DNA of 42,582 bases from Flavobacteriaceae bacterium (GTDB lineage: Bacteria; Bacteroidota; Bacteroidia; Flavobacteriales; Flavobacteriaceae), in the NCBI GenBank assembly GCA_013215105.1, contig JABSPL010000194.1, forward strand, positions 1 through 42,582. Reading direction: 5' to 3'. The notes beneath the pieces were generated by a model that worked only from the letters and a program-made list of their open reading frames with translations, was not told where the DNA came from and searched no databases. The position numbers and the translations under genes were made by a program. Positions 15,809 through 23,933 of this stretch are shown in pieces (the stretch's first letter is position 1; every line of letters begins with the position of its first letter).

Positions 15809-16348
15809 CTATTCTTTCATAAAAAGAGCTTTTAATTCGGTAGCATCTTCTGGTTTCATTTTACCAGATAGAATAAGACTCAGTTGTTTTCGTCTCAAAG
15901 CACCATCGTATCTTTCTTTTTCCAATTTGGTTTCTGGTTTCAACAAAGGAACACCTATAGGAGACCCCATTTCAGAAACTGCTACAAAAGTATAAATACC
16001 TTCGTTGGCCTTGGTTTTTTCTCCAGACTCACGGTCTTCTATCCACACATCACATATAACTTCCATAGAAGTTTTGAATGCTCTGGTTACTTTAGCTTCT
16101 ACAGTTACAACACTCCCTAGAGGTATCGATTTAGTAAAAGCTACGTTGTTGACCGATGCTGTTACTACTATCCTTCTAGAATGCCTTCTGGCAGCTATAC
16201 TACAGGCTCTGTCCATTCGGGCCAAAAGTTCGCCTCCAAAAAGGTTATTTAAAGGGTTTGTCTCTTGTGGCAAGACCAAATCGGTCATTATTGTCAATGA
16301 TTCACTCGCTGGTTTCGGTTCCATATATTTTAATATTTCAGTATCCAA
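15809..16348 (-). CDS. Acyl-CoA thioesterase (hotdog fold)
   Basis: A 179-residue cytosolic hotdog thioesterase that hydrolyses acyl-CoA. The core motif is LPQETNPLNNLFGGELLARMD with the catalytic Asp/Asn region, followed by VTASVNNVAFTKSIPLGSVVTVEAKVTRAF and VWIEDRESGEKTKANEGIYTFVA (quoted in part: VWIEDRESGEK). The C-terminal tail (RKQLSLILSGKMKPEDATEL) is common in Bacteroidota members. The start at 16348 overlaps the 3' end of the upstream HU/SPOR gene by 19 bp; a second ATG at 16324 (MEPKPAS) would avoid overlap and is a real alternative. Chain-length preference is unknown. Confidence 0.92.
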   Translation of the reverse strand: MDTEILKYMEPKPASESLTIMTDLVLPQETNPLNNLFGGELLARMDRACSIAARRHSRRIVVTASVNNVAFTKSIPLGSVVTVEAKVTRAFKTSMEVICDVWIEDRESGEKTKANEGIYTFVAVSEMGSPIGVPLLKPETKLEKERYDGALRRKQLSLILSGKMKPEDATELKALFMKE

Positions 16349-17250
16349 GCACTTTTATTCAAGCTAACTCTAGCTTTTCTTAATTCTATTCTAGCCTCTT
16401 TCATAGTAGTAAAACTCTTGTAAGAAACCTCAGAAAGACCCCATCTATTCACTCTAGCAACTTTTGAATCACCTCCTTTTTTATTAAGTCTAGAAATTTC
16501 CTTACTAGCATTAACTTTTTTTCTGAAAGCATTTATTATCACATGATATTGAGCTATTTTTTCTACTATTTCTTTCTTTTCTTCTTCCTTTACGAATATC
16601 TCATCTTCAATTGTATATTTGATAGGCAAAACATTAGAAGGTACTATAGAAGCTTCCTGTATAATACTTTCTTCCGAAGATTCTTCTAAAGATAAATTGT
16701 AAGACTCTACAGTATTACTTATATACTTTAAGTTACCAAGTACAAACATAATTGTACCTACAGCAGCCACAGAAACATATTTCCATATATTATTAGTGAT
16801 TATTTCTTTTTTAGTAACAACAGGTTCTTGTTTTTTGTCAAACTCTACTTTTACTGTTTCTAAACCAAAAGCATCTGTCAAATAATTAACATCTTTAATA
16901 GGCTCGAAGATTATTTTATTATTATTATTAATATATAAATCTCCTATTCCTTCTAAAGTTAATGAATTATTATTCAATTGTTCATTCCATAAATCAACAG
17001 TTTGATATATTTCTCTTAATGCTTTTTCGTAAGTTACACCATTTACCGACGATATATAATTAGCCAACAAACCATCATTATTGATCAGAAATTTATTAAA
17101 ACCTATTACTTTTTTAGGAGGACTAAATGTTTTGTTAAACAAATTTTCTTGCGAAGAAGTTTCATTGGTAACAAAACCTCCAAAACCAGGAACTATTACA
17201 CATTCGTATCTGTATAGTAATTCGCTTATATAAGTATTTAGTTTATTCAT
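16330..17250 (-). CDS. HU-CCDC81 / SPOR domain membrane protein
   Basis: A 306-residue protein with three parts: an N-terminal HU-CCDC81-type domain (YISELLYRYECVIVPGFGGF through GLLANYISSVNGVTYEKAL, residues about 1-90), a single membrane span near residues 152-172 (IWKYVSVAAVGTIMFVLGNL), and a C-terminal SPOR-like domain (YHVIINAFRKKVNASKEISR to the end). SPOR domains bind denuded peptidoglycan glycans, often at the division site. The HU-like part would lie in the cytoplasm and may bind DNA or protein, so it could link chromosome and envelope. It overlaps the thioesterase gene by 19 bp and has a TATATTTG box upstream. Confidence 0.85.
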   Translation of the reverse strand: MNKLNTYISELLYRYECVIVPGFGGFVTNETSSQENLFNKTFSPPKKVIGFNKFLINNDGLLANYISSVNGVTYEKALREIYQTVDLWNEQLNNNSLTLEGIGDLYINNNNKIIFEPIKDVNYLTDAFGLETVKVEFDKKQEPVVTKKEIITNNIWKYVSVAAVGTIMFVLGNLKYISNTVESYNLSLEESSEESIIQEASIVPSNVLPIKYTIEDEIFVKEEEKKEIVEKIAQYHVIINAFRKKVNASKEISRLNKKGGDSKVARVNRWGLSEVSYKSFTTMKEARIELRKARVSLNKSAWILKY

Positions 17251-17283
17251 AGTATCTGTTTAACGTGGGTCAATTATATCTAA

Positions 17284-17291
17284 CAAATATA
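17284..17291 (-). promoter_or_regulatory. Putative -7 box (TATATTTG) of the HU/SPOR-thioesterase operon
   Basis: Plus-strand CAAATATA reads TATATTTG on the minus strand, 33 bp upstream of the ATG at 17250. Confidence 0.5.
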
Positions 17292-17388
17292 TGAATTTCA
17301 TTTTTCTTTGTTAGTTATTATTAGTATATTTATTAACACAATAAAACCCTTTAAACTAAACTATTAAACTAAAGCAACCAGTAATAAT

Positions 17389-18483
17389 ATGATTGACCAC
17401 AAAGAACTCACTTATATTCTAGCCTTAAAGAACAGCTTTGGACCTATAGTTTGCAAAAAACTACTGGCTTATTCAAAGCTTGCTACCAATATATATGAGA
17501 ACACTAATGACTTTGTGGCAAAACTCCCCAAACATGGAGACAAAATACTTTCCAAAATAAAAAGCAAACAACCTTTAGAATTAGCTAAGAGAGAGTTAGA
17601 CCTAATATTGGAAAACAATATAAAAGCTTTAGCAATAAATCAAAAAGAATATCCTAAATTGTTAAAAAACTGCGAAGACGCTCCTACTGTATTGTTTCAA
17701 GAAGGAGATTTTGATTTTAACAAGAAAACAATAAGCATAGTAGGCACTAGGAATATGACTAGCTACGGAAAAGGATTCTGTAAAGAATTAATAGATAGCA
17801 TAGCCAAATATGACCCTATAATAGTTAGCGGATTTGCTTACGGTGTCGATATATTTGCTCATCGATGTGCTTTAGAAAACGACTTGCAAACTGTAGCCAT
17901 ACTGGCACATGGATTCAAAACTATATACCCTAAAATACACAAAAAATACATGAAAGACGTATTGGAAAAAGGTGGATTTATGACTGAGTATTTTTATGAC
18001 ACAAACCCCTTTCCCATCAATTTTGTAGCAAGAAACAGAATAATCGCTGGTTTATCTAAAGCTACCATAGTCATAGAATCGGCAGCCAAAGGAGGCTCTT
18101 TAATAACCGCTGAGATCGCAAACTCTTACAATAGAGACGTATTTGCCTTACCCGGCAGATATTTAGACACTTACAGCAAAGGATGTAATAACCTTATAAT
18201 GAGAAATAAAGCAGCTATACTTTTAGAACCTACACAATTGATAGAACAACTAAATTGGGATCAAGACCCTAAACCCAAAGTAATACAAAAACAACTATTC
18301 CTAGACCTAAAACCTGACCAACAAAAAACTTACGATATACTTCTCAAAGAAGGTCAACATTCTCTAGACAATATATCTATAAAATGCAAAATACCTACCT
18401 ATAAAATGGTAAGTATTTTGTTAGAATTGGAACTAAAAGGAGTTGTAAAACCTCTTCCAGGTAAAATATTTGAAGCTTTTTAA
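17389..18483 (+). CDS. dprA: DNA-processing protein DprA
   Basis: DprA loads RecA on incoming single-stranded DNA during natural transformation. The 364-residue protein has the N-terminal helical domain, then the Rossmann-like DNA-processing domain (SIVGTRNMTSYGKGFCKEL, IVSGFAYGVDIFAHRCAL, ARNRIIAGLSKATIVIESAA, GGSLITAEIANSYNRDVFALPG), and a C-terminal winged helix (ILLKEGQHSLDNISIK). Length and order are standard. It is transcribed alone and converges with sufS, the two stops being only 2 bp apart. Confidence 0.95.
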   Translation: MIDHKELTYILALKNSFGPIVCKKLLAYSKLATNIYENTNDFVAKLPKHGDKILSKIKSKQPLELAKRELDLILENNIKALAINQKEYPKLLKNCEDAPTVLFQEGDFDFNKKTISIVGTRNMTSYGKGFCKELIDSIAKYDPIIVSGFAYGVDIFAHRCALENDLQTVAILAHGFKTIYPKIHKKYMKDVLEKGGFMTEYFYDTNPFPINFVARNRIIAGLSKATIVIESAAKGGSLITAEIANSYNRDVFALPGRYLDTYSKGCNNLIMRNKAAILLEPTQLIEQLNWDQDPKPKVIQKQLFLDLKPDQQKTYDILLKEGQHSLDNISIKCKIPTYKMVSILLELELKGVVKPLPGKIFEAF

Positions 18484-18485
18484 AT

Positions 18486-19700
18486 TTATTTAAGCATTCT
18501 TATAGCCTTTTTCAAAGCTGATACAAAAACATCTATCTCTTCTATAGTATTATAAAACGAAAAAGATGCTCTTACCGTACCTGGTATATCAAAATAAGAC
18601 ATAATAGGCTGAGTACAATGATGCCCCGTCCTAACTGCCACACCTTGCTGGTCTAGTATATGACCTATATCGTAAGGATGAACACCTTCTATATTGAAGG
18701 AAATTACAGCAGCTTTTTTGTCTGATTCTCCATATATTTTAACATCTTCTATGTCTAAAAGTTGCTTTTGAGCATAAACAAGAAGAGAGTTTTCATATTT
18801 CTCTATATTTTCTAAACCTATATTATTTAGGTAGTCTATAGCTTCTCCAAAAGCAATAACACCTGCTATATTAGGAGTCCCAGCTTCGAATTTGTGAGGC
18901 AGATCGGCATAAGTAGTTTTTTCGAAACTAACTTCTTTTATCATTTCTCCTCCTCCGTGATAAGGAACCATTTTGTTTAGCCAATCTTGCTTACCAAACA
19001 AAACTCCAACCCCAGTAGGCCCACACATTTTATGTGCCGATACTGTATAAAAATCGCAGTCTAGTTTTTGAATATCTATTTTAAGATGCGGTGAAGACTG
19101 AGCTCCGTCTATCAAAACGGCTGCACCTACTTTATGAGCTTTTTCTATTATCAACTCTATAGGGTTGATAATACCCAGAGCATTCGAAATATGATTTACA
19201 GCAACCAGTTTAGTGTTTTCGTTTATTAGTATGTCCAGTTTATCAACCTCCAACTCCCCGTTTTGGTTCATAGGGATTACCTTTAGCTCTGCTCCCGTGC
19301 GTTCACACAATAGTTGCCAAGGCACTATATTGGAGTGATGTTCTAGTGCTGAAACTAATATTTCATCGCCTTTAGATACTATAGAAGTAAAACAAGAAGC
19401 TACCAAATTGATACTTTCGGTAGTTCCTTTGGTCAAAATAACCTCTTTACTACTTCCTATATTAAAATGATTTTGAATCTTAATTCTTGCATTTTCAAAA
19501 GCCTCAGTAGCCTTCTGGCTAAGACTATGCACACCTCTATGTATATTCGAATTAGTTGTTTTATAATAATCGACTATAGAATTAACCACCTGATTAGGTT
19601 TTTGGTTAGTTGCTCCATTATCGAAATAAACCAAAGCCTTCCCATTCACTTTTTCATTAAGAATAGGAAAGTCTTCTCTTATTTTTTTTACATCAAACAT
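18486..19700 (-). CDS. sufS: Cysteine desulfurase SufS
   Basis: A PLP enzyme that takes sulfur from cysteine for iron-sulfur cluster assembly. The 404-residue protein has the PLP Lys in SAHKMCGPTGVGVLFG, the persulfide Cys in RTGHHCTQPIM, and the group II features NIHRGVHSLSQKATEAFE and ILVSALEHHSNIVPWQ. No other suf gene is nearby. It is the third gene of a minus-strand operon: it starts 2 bp after a DUF4254 gene, which itself follows an unknown gene by 14 bp. Confidence 0.95.
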   Translation of the reverse strand: MFDVKKIREDFPILNEKVNGKALVYFDNGATNQKPNQVVNSIVDYYKTTNSNIHRGVHSLSQKATEAFENARIKIQNHFNIGSSKEVILTKGTTESINLVASCFTSIVSKGDEILVSALEHHSNIVPWQLLCERTGAELKVIPMNQNGELEVDKLDILINENTKLVAVNHISNALGIINPIELIIEKAHKVGAAVLIDGAQSSPHLKIDIQKLDCDFYTVSAHKMCGPTGVGVLFGKQDWLNKMVPYHGGGEMIKEVSFEKTTYADLPHKFEAGTPNIAGVIAFGEAIDYLNNIGLENIEKYENSLLVYAQKQLLDIEDVKIYGESDKKAAVISFNIEGVHPYDIGHILDQQGVAVRTGHHCTQPIMSYFDIPGTVRASFSFYNTIEEIDVFVSALKKAIRMLK

Positions 19701-19702
19701 TG

Positions 19703-20311
19703 TTATGCTTTTTTATACAACATAGGATTTAGCTCGTCGTCATTGTACATTTTCATTTGTTTGTAAACTTTCATGTACTTTTTTCCTTTTGAGATATCCT
19801 CTGTTAATTCATCTATTGCTTTAGATAAGTCTTCTCTTTGCTCTAGCAAAATAGCCAATTTATCGGCACATTTACTTCTATGCTCATCTGTTGCCGAAGT
19901 TCTTTCAGCTTCCTCACTCATATGATATATTTTAAGTGCCAAAATAGACAACCTATCTAATGCCCAAGCAGGACTTTCAGTATTTACGGTCGCATTATCT
20001 TTTACCTTAACTTCTTTATTCATTTCTAAGAAAAAAACATCTACAAATTCAACCATATCGGTTCTTTCTTGGTTAGATGCGTCTATTTTTCTTTTCAATT
20101 TCAAAGCCTCAACAGGGTTTATATCTGGTAGTCTTATTATATCTTCGAAATGCCATTGTACAGTATCTATCCAGTTTTTCTTATAAAGCAAATGCTCCAA
20201 AGAATCTTTAGAATAAGGATAATGATTGTTAAAATCTTGATCTACACTATCTATTATATGGTATTCTTTGATTACTTTATCAAAAAGAATATTAATCTGC
20301 TTGCTGTTCAT
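19703..20311 (-). CDS. DUF4254 domain protein
   Basis: A 202-residue, soluble, mostly helical protein. The stretch YKKNWIDTVQWHFEDIIRLPDINPVEALKLK and the following ID-SNQERTDMVEFVD match the DUF4254 family, which is found mainly in Bacteroidota and has no known function (quoted here as NWIDTVQWHFEDIIR and NQERTDMVE). The middle (VNTESPAWALDRLSILALKIYHM) is also conserved. It lies directly upstream of sufS with a 2-bp gap, so the proteins are co-expressed. The link to sulfur metabolism is only positional. Confidence 0.82.
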   Translation of the reverse strand: MNSKQINILFDKVIKEYHIIDSVDQDFNNHYPYSKDSLEHLLYKKNWIDTVQWHFEDIIRLPDINPVEALKLKRKIDASNQERTDMVEFVDVFFLEMNKEVKVKDNATVNTESPAWALDRLSILALKIYHMSEEAERTSATDEHRSKCADKLAILLEQREDLSKAIDELTEDISKGKKYMKVYKQMKMYNDDELNPMLYKKA

Positions 20312-20325
20312 TTAATATTGTTTAT

Positions 20326-21036
20326 TTAATTTACAAATTTACGTTTTATTAATGTCATAAATCTTTTTTCATAGTCTTTTTTATCATCCCAATTGAGTTT
20401 AGTCTTTAAGTTGTTTTCCACATAATATAATGCCTGTTTTACTTCTTTATAAGAATTTAAAACACCTATTGATTCTTTAAACAAGGTATTATCTCCTTGG
20501 AACAAATGCTTTACAAAAGCTATTCTATCGTTTAGATCTATATTTATTTTATTTTTAGAAAGTCTATCATTAAGAGACGTTTTAGTTTTCTTTTCTTGTG
20601 TTTTATCTTTAAAAATATCCTCAGGAGTATTATTTTTAAATTGTTTAGAAAATTCCGAATTTAGGTTTTCAAAATAGTGAACTTCTTCCAAATCTAATTC
20701 GGAAGTTTGATTTTTTTCAATTTCTTTTTCTACAGGTTTAGTTTCTGTTATTTGAGGTTTTACTATCGGTTTCACCTCTATTTTGTCTAGATTATCGTTT
20801 GCAGGTTTATCTACAAACTCTGACAATTTATGGGTAAACAATTCCTTTATCCATTGGTTTCCTAGTAGTATATCTGCTTTTTCCTTATCTAAAGTGTTTT
20901 CTAAAAAAACTAGGGCAGTAAGTCCTTCATATAAGTTTTTAGCATCATTTTTCAATGAATTAAGGTCTGTTTTGTTATTTATTTTCAACACTTTATGTGC
21001 CAAAACAAGTAATTCTTCTTCTATTTTTCTACGCAT
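20326..21036 (-). CDS. Conserved hypothetical protein, first gene of the sufS operon
   Basis: A 236-residue soluble protein with no domain I recognise by name. It has an N-terminal helical part (KIEEELLVLAHKVLKINNKT, residues 3-22), a charged low-complexity middle rich in Glu, Lys and Pro, and an ordered C-terminal part starting LNDRLSKNKINIDLNDRIAF. That C-terminal pattern (LNDRIAFVKHLFQG, FNQ-like loop, NWDDKKDYEKRFMTLIKRKF) is one I associate with unnamed flavobacterial proteins. It heads the operon with DUF4254 and sufS. Function unknown. Confidence 0.75.
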   Translation of the reverse strand: MRRKIEEELLVLAHKVLKINNKTDLNSLKNDAKNLYEGLTALVFLENTLDKEKADILLGNQWIKELFTHKLSEFVDKPANDNLDKIEVKPIVKPQITETKPVEKEIEKNQTSELDLEEVHYFENLNSEFSKQFKNNTPEDIFKDKTQEKKTKTSLNDRLSKNKINIDLNDRIAFVKHLFQGDNTLFKESIGVLNSYKEVKQALYYVENNLKTKLNWDDKKDYEKRFMTLIKRKFVN

Positions 21037-21089
21037 TATTTATTAAAATTAACAGATATTAAGATGCTTTTTATTAGATTTGTATTTTA

Positions 21090-21097
21090 CAAAAGTA
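21090..21097 (-). promoter_or_regulatory. Putative -7 box (TACTTTTG) of the sufS operon
   Basis: Plus-strand CAAAAGTA reads TACTTTTG on the minus strand, 53 bp upstream of the ATG at 21036. Confidence 0.45.
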
Positions 21098-21132
21098 CAA
21101 TTATTATTTAATAATTTTTCACCCACAAAAGT

Positions 21133-21711
21133 ATGTTTTTAGAGAACACCGTTAACCACAACGAAAAATTTGGCTGGATAGAAGTTATAACAGGCTCTAT
21201 GTTTTCAGGAAAAACAGAAGAGCTATTGCGACGACTAAAAAGAGCCACCTTTGCTAAGCAAAAAGTAGAGATATTTAAGCCTATGATAGATACTCGTTAC
21301 GATGAAAACGATGTGGTCTCGCATGACAATAACAAAATACATTCTACAGTTGTTACTTCTGCGGAAAGTATTCGCCTTTTGGCTGATGGAGTAGAAGTTG
21401 TAGGCATAGACGAAGCTCAATTTTTTGACCATGAAATAATAAATGTATGTAACGACTTAGCCAACAAAGGAGTAAGAGTTATAGTTGCCGGTTTAGATAT
21501 GGATTTTCAAGGGAAGCCTTTTGGCCCTATGCCCTACCTCATGGCTACTGCCGAATATGTAACCAAAGTTCATGCCGTTTGTACCATAACAGGTAATTTG
21601 GCTCATTTCAGCTATAGAAAAGTAGAAAACGAAAAACAAATAATGCTTGGTGAAGTTCAGGAATATGAACCCCTAAGTAGAGCTGCATACTACAAAGAAA
21701 CACACAAATAA
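21133..21711 (+). CDS. tdk: Thymidine kinase
   Basis: Type II thymidine kinase of the salvage pathway: thymidine plus ATP to dTMP. The 192-residue protein has the P-loop GSMFSGKTEELLRRLKR, the lasso/Asp region VVGIDEAQFFD, and VIVAGLDMDFQGKPFGPMP, followed by the substrate-binding C-terminal part (HAVCTITGNLAHFSYR). The second half of the usual zinc-binding cysteine set is not obvious, which is common in Bacteroidota members. The alr gene follows after 16 bp and probably shares its transcript. Confidence 0.95.
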   Translation: MFLENTVNHNEKFGWIEVITGSMFSGKTEELLRRLKRATFAKQKVEIFKPMIDTRYDENDVVSHDNNKIHSTVVTSAESIRLLADGVEVVGIDEAQFFDHEIINVCNDLANKGVRVIVAGLDMDFQGKPFGPMPYLMATAEYVTKVHAVCTITGNLAHFSYRKVENEKQIMLGEVQEYEPLSRAAYYKETHK

Positions 21712-21727
21712 ACCGTCAATAACACTC

Positions 21728-22816
21728 ATGCTATACCCTTCTGTTTTAGAAATAAGCAAAAAAGCAATAGATAATAATATTAATCATTGGAGAAGTAAAT
21801 TAAAACCTAAAACTATACTTATCGCTATAATTAAGGCTTTTGCTTACGGAAGTGATTCTTTATTGATAGCTAAACAAATAGAAGCAAAAGTAGACAAATA
21901 TGCAGTAGCTTATTGTGACGAAGGGTTAACATTAAGAGAAGGTAATATTAAGAAAAACATACTTGTACTGCATCCACAAACAAATAGTTTCCCGCAAATA
22001 ATAGAAAACAATTTGGAACCTTGCTTGTATAGTATATATTCTCTAAAGCATTTTATATATATATGTAAGAAACATAAAACAGAAAACTACCCTATACATA
22101 TAAACATCAACACAGGTCTTAACAGGCTTGGTTTCAATCTAAACCAAACTAACGAACTAATAGAGTTGATCCGTGACAATAAATACATTAAAGTTGTTTC
22201 TATATTTTCGCATCTTATAGCTAGTGAAGATAGCCTAACAAACAATATTACTAATTCTCAGATCAGCTCGTTTAATAGCATCGCAGATAAAGTAGAAAAA
22301 GGATTAGATTATAAAATAATAAGACATATAGCAAATACATCAGGAATATTGAATCATAAAAATGCCGAAATGGACATGGTTCGTATAGGTATAGGTTTAT
22401 TAGGTTTTGATAATTATAAAAATGAAGGTTTAGAAAATGTTTGCAGTCTAAAAACTCAAATATCTCATATACATACTATCAAAAAAGGAGAATCGGTGAG
22501 TTATAATGGTGAATTCGTAGCAGAAGAAGACACTACAATAGCTACGTTAAGCATAGGGCATGCCGATGGTATAAGCAGAAGTTTGGGTAATGAAAATTTT
22601 TGGTTTAGCATCAATAATCAAAAAGCTAATATAATAGGTAATGTGTGCATGGACATGACAATGGTAAACATTACAGGCATAGATTGTAAAATAGGAGATG
22701 AAGCAGTGTTTTTCGGCACACAAGACGATATATTGACTATTTCGAGGAAAATAGGTACTATTAGTTATGAAGTATTAACTATGACTTCGCAAAGAGTAAA
22801 GAGAATAATCGTTTGA
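21728..22816 (+). CDS. alr: Alanine racemase
   Basis: A PLP enzyme that makes D-alanine for peptidoglycan. The 362-residue protein has the PLP Lys in IIKAFAYGSDS (usual form KANAYGHG), the barrel motif HININTGLNRLGF, MVRIGIGLLGF, and the second catalytic residue Tyr in KKGESVSYNGEF. ATLSIGHADGISR and GNVCMDMTMVNIT complete the C-terminal domain. The Asn-to-Phe change in KAFAYG and His in GHADG are mild deviations from the standard motifs, but the catalytic Lys and Tyr are kept. It is the stand-alone form, not fused to MurF. It sits 16 bp after tdk. Confidence 0.92.
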   Translation: MLYPSVLEISKKAIDNNINHWRSKLKPKTILIAIIKAFAYGSDSLLIAKQIEAKVDKYAVAYCDEGLTLREGNIKKNILVLHPQTNSFPQIIENNLEPCLYSIYSLKHFIYICKKHKTENYPIHININTGLNRLGFNLNQTNELIELIRDNKYIKVVSIFSHLIASEDSLTNNITNSQISSFNSIADKVEKGLDYKIIRHIANTSGILNHKNAEMDMVRIGIGLLGFDNYKNEGLENVCSLKTQISHIHTIKKGESVSYNGEFVAEEDTTIATLSIGHADGISRSLGNENFWFSINNQKANIIGNVCMDMTMVNITGIDCKIGDEAVFFGTQDDILTISRKIGTISYEVLTMTSQRVKRIIV

Positions 22817-22883
22817 TTTTCAACAGTATTGATATAATAATATAGCTTTACAGTATAAAAACACTTTTTCCGTATTTTATTAT

Positions 22884-22891
22884 TATATTTG
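22884..22891 (+). promoter_or_regulatory. Putative -7 box (TATATTTG) of the 22924 gene
   Basis: TATATTTG ends 32 bp before the ATG at 22924, followed by GCG and an A-rich leader. Confidence 0.5.
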
Positions 22892-22923
22892 CGTAAAATA
22901 TTACAACCTAACTATTAAACAAA

Positions 22924-23835
22924 ATGAAAGAATTGGAAACACCAAACAAAGAGATGTCTAAGTATAAAACTATAATCGTTTTATTAGTCATAGTACTATT
23001 GTCTTGCGCAGGATACATGTACTACAACAATGCCGAAACCACAAAAGAAATAACTAAACTAGAAATAGAGAAGAAAAGTATAGAAAACGAATTGACTCTT
23101 TTGGTAGAGAAATACGATTCTTTAGAAGCTTCAAACTCTGTAATGGAAACTGAACTTACCGAAGCTAAGGCTAGAATAGAAGGATATTTGGCTGACCTTA
23201 AAAAACAAAAAAGTATTTCTAAATCTCAATCTTATAGATATAAGAGAGAAATAGGTTTGTTAAACTCTAAAATACAAAAATTGAATTTTATAATAGCAGA
23301 CATTAACACAACAGTAGAGGAAACTACAGAGAAGCTAGGCGAGGCAGAAAACACTATAAAAGTAAAAGAAGAAGACAACAAGCAATTAACTGAAAGAAAC
23401 ACTACTCTTCAGAAAAATTTAGATTATTTTGCTAGAATGGAAGTTGAGACTATCAAAATATCTTCTTTGAAGAAAAGCAAAAAAGGTAGTTATAAAGCAA
23501 CTAACAAAAGTAGAAGTACTAATGCTTTTAAAGTATCTTTCGAAATATTACCTAACGATGTAAATGAAACTGGTGAAGTTGATATTTACTACGTAATAAA
23601 AGACAAAGATGGAATAGTTATAGACGGAAAAGGAGAATTTGTTAGTTATAAAAAATTCAACTTGACTTATTCTTATTCTACTAAAGCTAACTATCAAGGT
23701 GATAAAGTAAGCGTATCTTCTATCATCGATTTGAAAAAAGATAAATTAAAAAAGAAAATGTACTTTGTACATATATATATAAACGGTAAGTTTGTAGGTA
23801 AAGAAAGTATATTGTTGAAAAAAGGTCTTTTTTAG
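22924..23835 (+). CDS. Coiled-coil membrane-anchored protein of unknown function
   Basis: A 303-residue protein with a short cytoplasmic N-terminus, one membrane span at about residues 17-33 (IIVLLVIVLLSCAGYMYY), a long coiled coil (about residues 38-165, rich in Glu, Lys and heptad Leu/Ile), and a C-terminal beta-type domain (VETIKISSLKKSKKGSYKAT to the end). This build, with the globular part in the periplasm, is common among unnamed Bacteroidota envelope proteins. The C-terminal part (FKVSFEILPNDVNETGEVDI) has no family I can name. It is a single-gene unit with its own promoter box and a perfect hairpin terminator. Confidence 0.8.
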   Translation: MKELETPNKEMSKYKTIIVLLVIVLLSCAGYMYYNNAETTKEITKLEIEKKSIENELTLLVEKYDSLEASNSVMETELTEAKARIEGYLADLKKQKSISKSQSYRYKREIGLLNSKIQKLNFIIADINTTVEETTEKLGEAENTIKVKEEDNKQLTERNTTLQKNLDYFARMEVETIKISSLKKSKKGSYKATNKSRSTNAFKVSFEILPNDVNETGEVDIYYVIKDKDGIVIDGKGEFVSYKKFNLTYSYSTKANYQGDKVSVSSIIDLKKDKLKKKMYFVHIYINGKFVGKESILLKKGLF

Positions 23836-23862
23836 TATTTAGACAAAATAAGTAAAGAATAA

Positions 23863-23901
23863 CAAAAAGAGAATAGATTTAATAAAACTATTCTCTTTTT
23901 G
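23863..23901 (+). terminator. Perfect 14-bp hairpin terminator
   Basis: CAAAAAGAGAATAG (23863-23876) pairs exactly with CTATTCTCTTTTTG (23888-23901). It ends the coiled-coil gene 33 bp before glyRS. Confidence 0.85.
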
Positions 23902-23933
23902 GTTTTTAATATAATAATTTATAAAATAAAGCA

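Noticed and set aside
16005-16367. 120-codon plus-strand frame opposite the thioesterase
   Set aside because: Shadow of a well-supported minus-strand gene; no start context or motif.
22924-23835. Phage tail-fibre or tape-measure origin for the coiled-coil protein
   Set aside because: It has a membrane anchor, its own promoter and terminator, and no phage genes nearby; an envelope protein is simpler.
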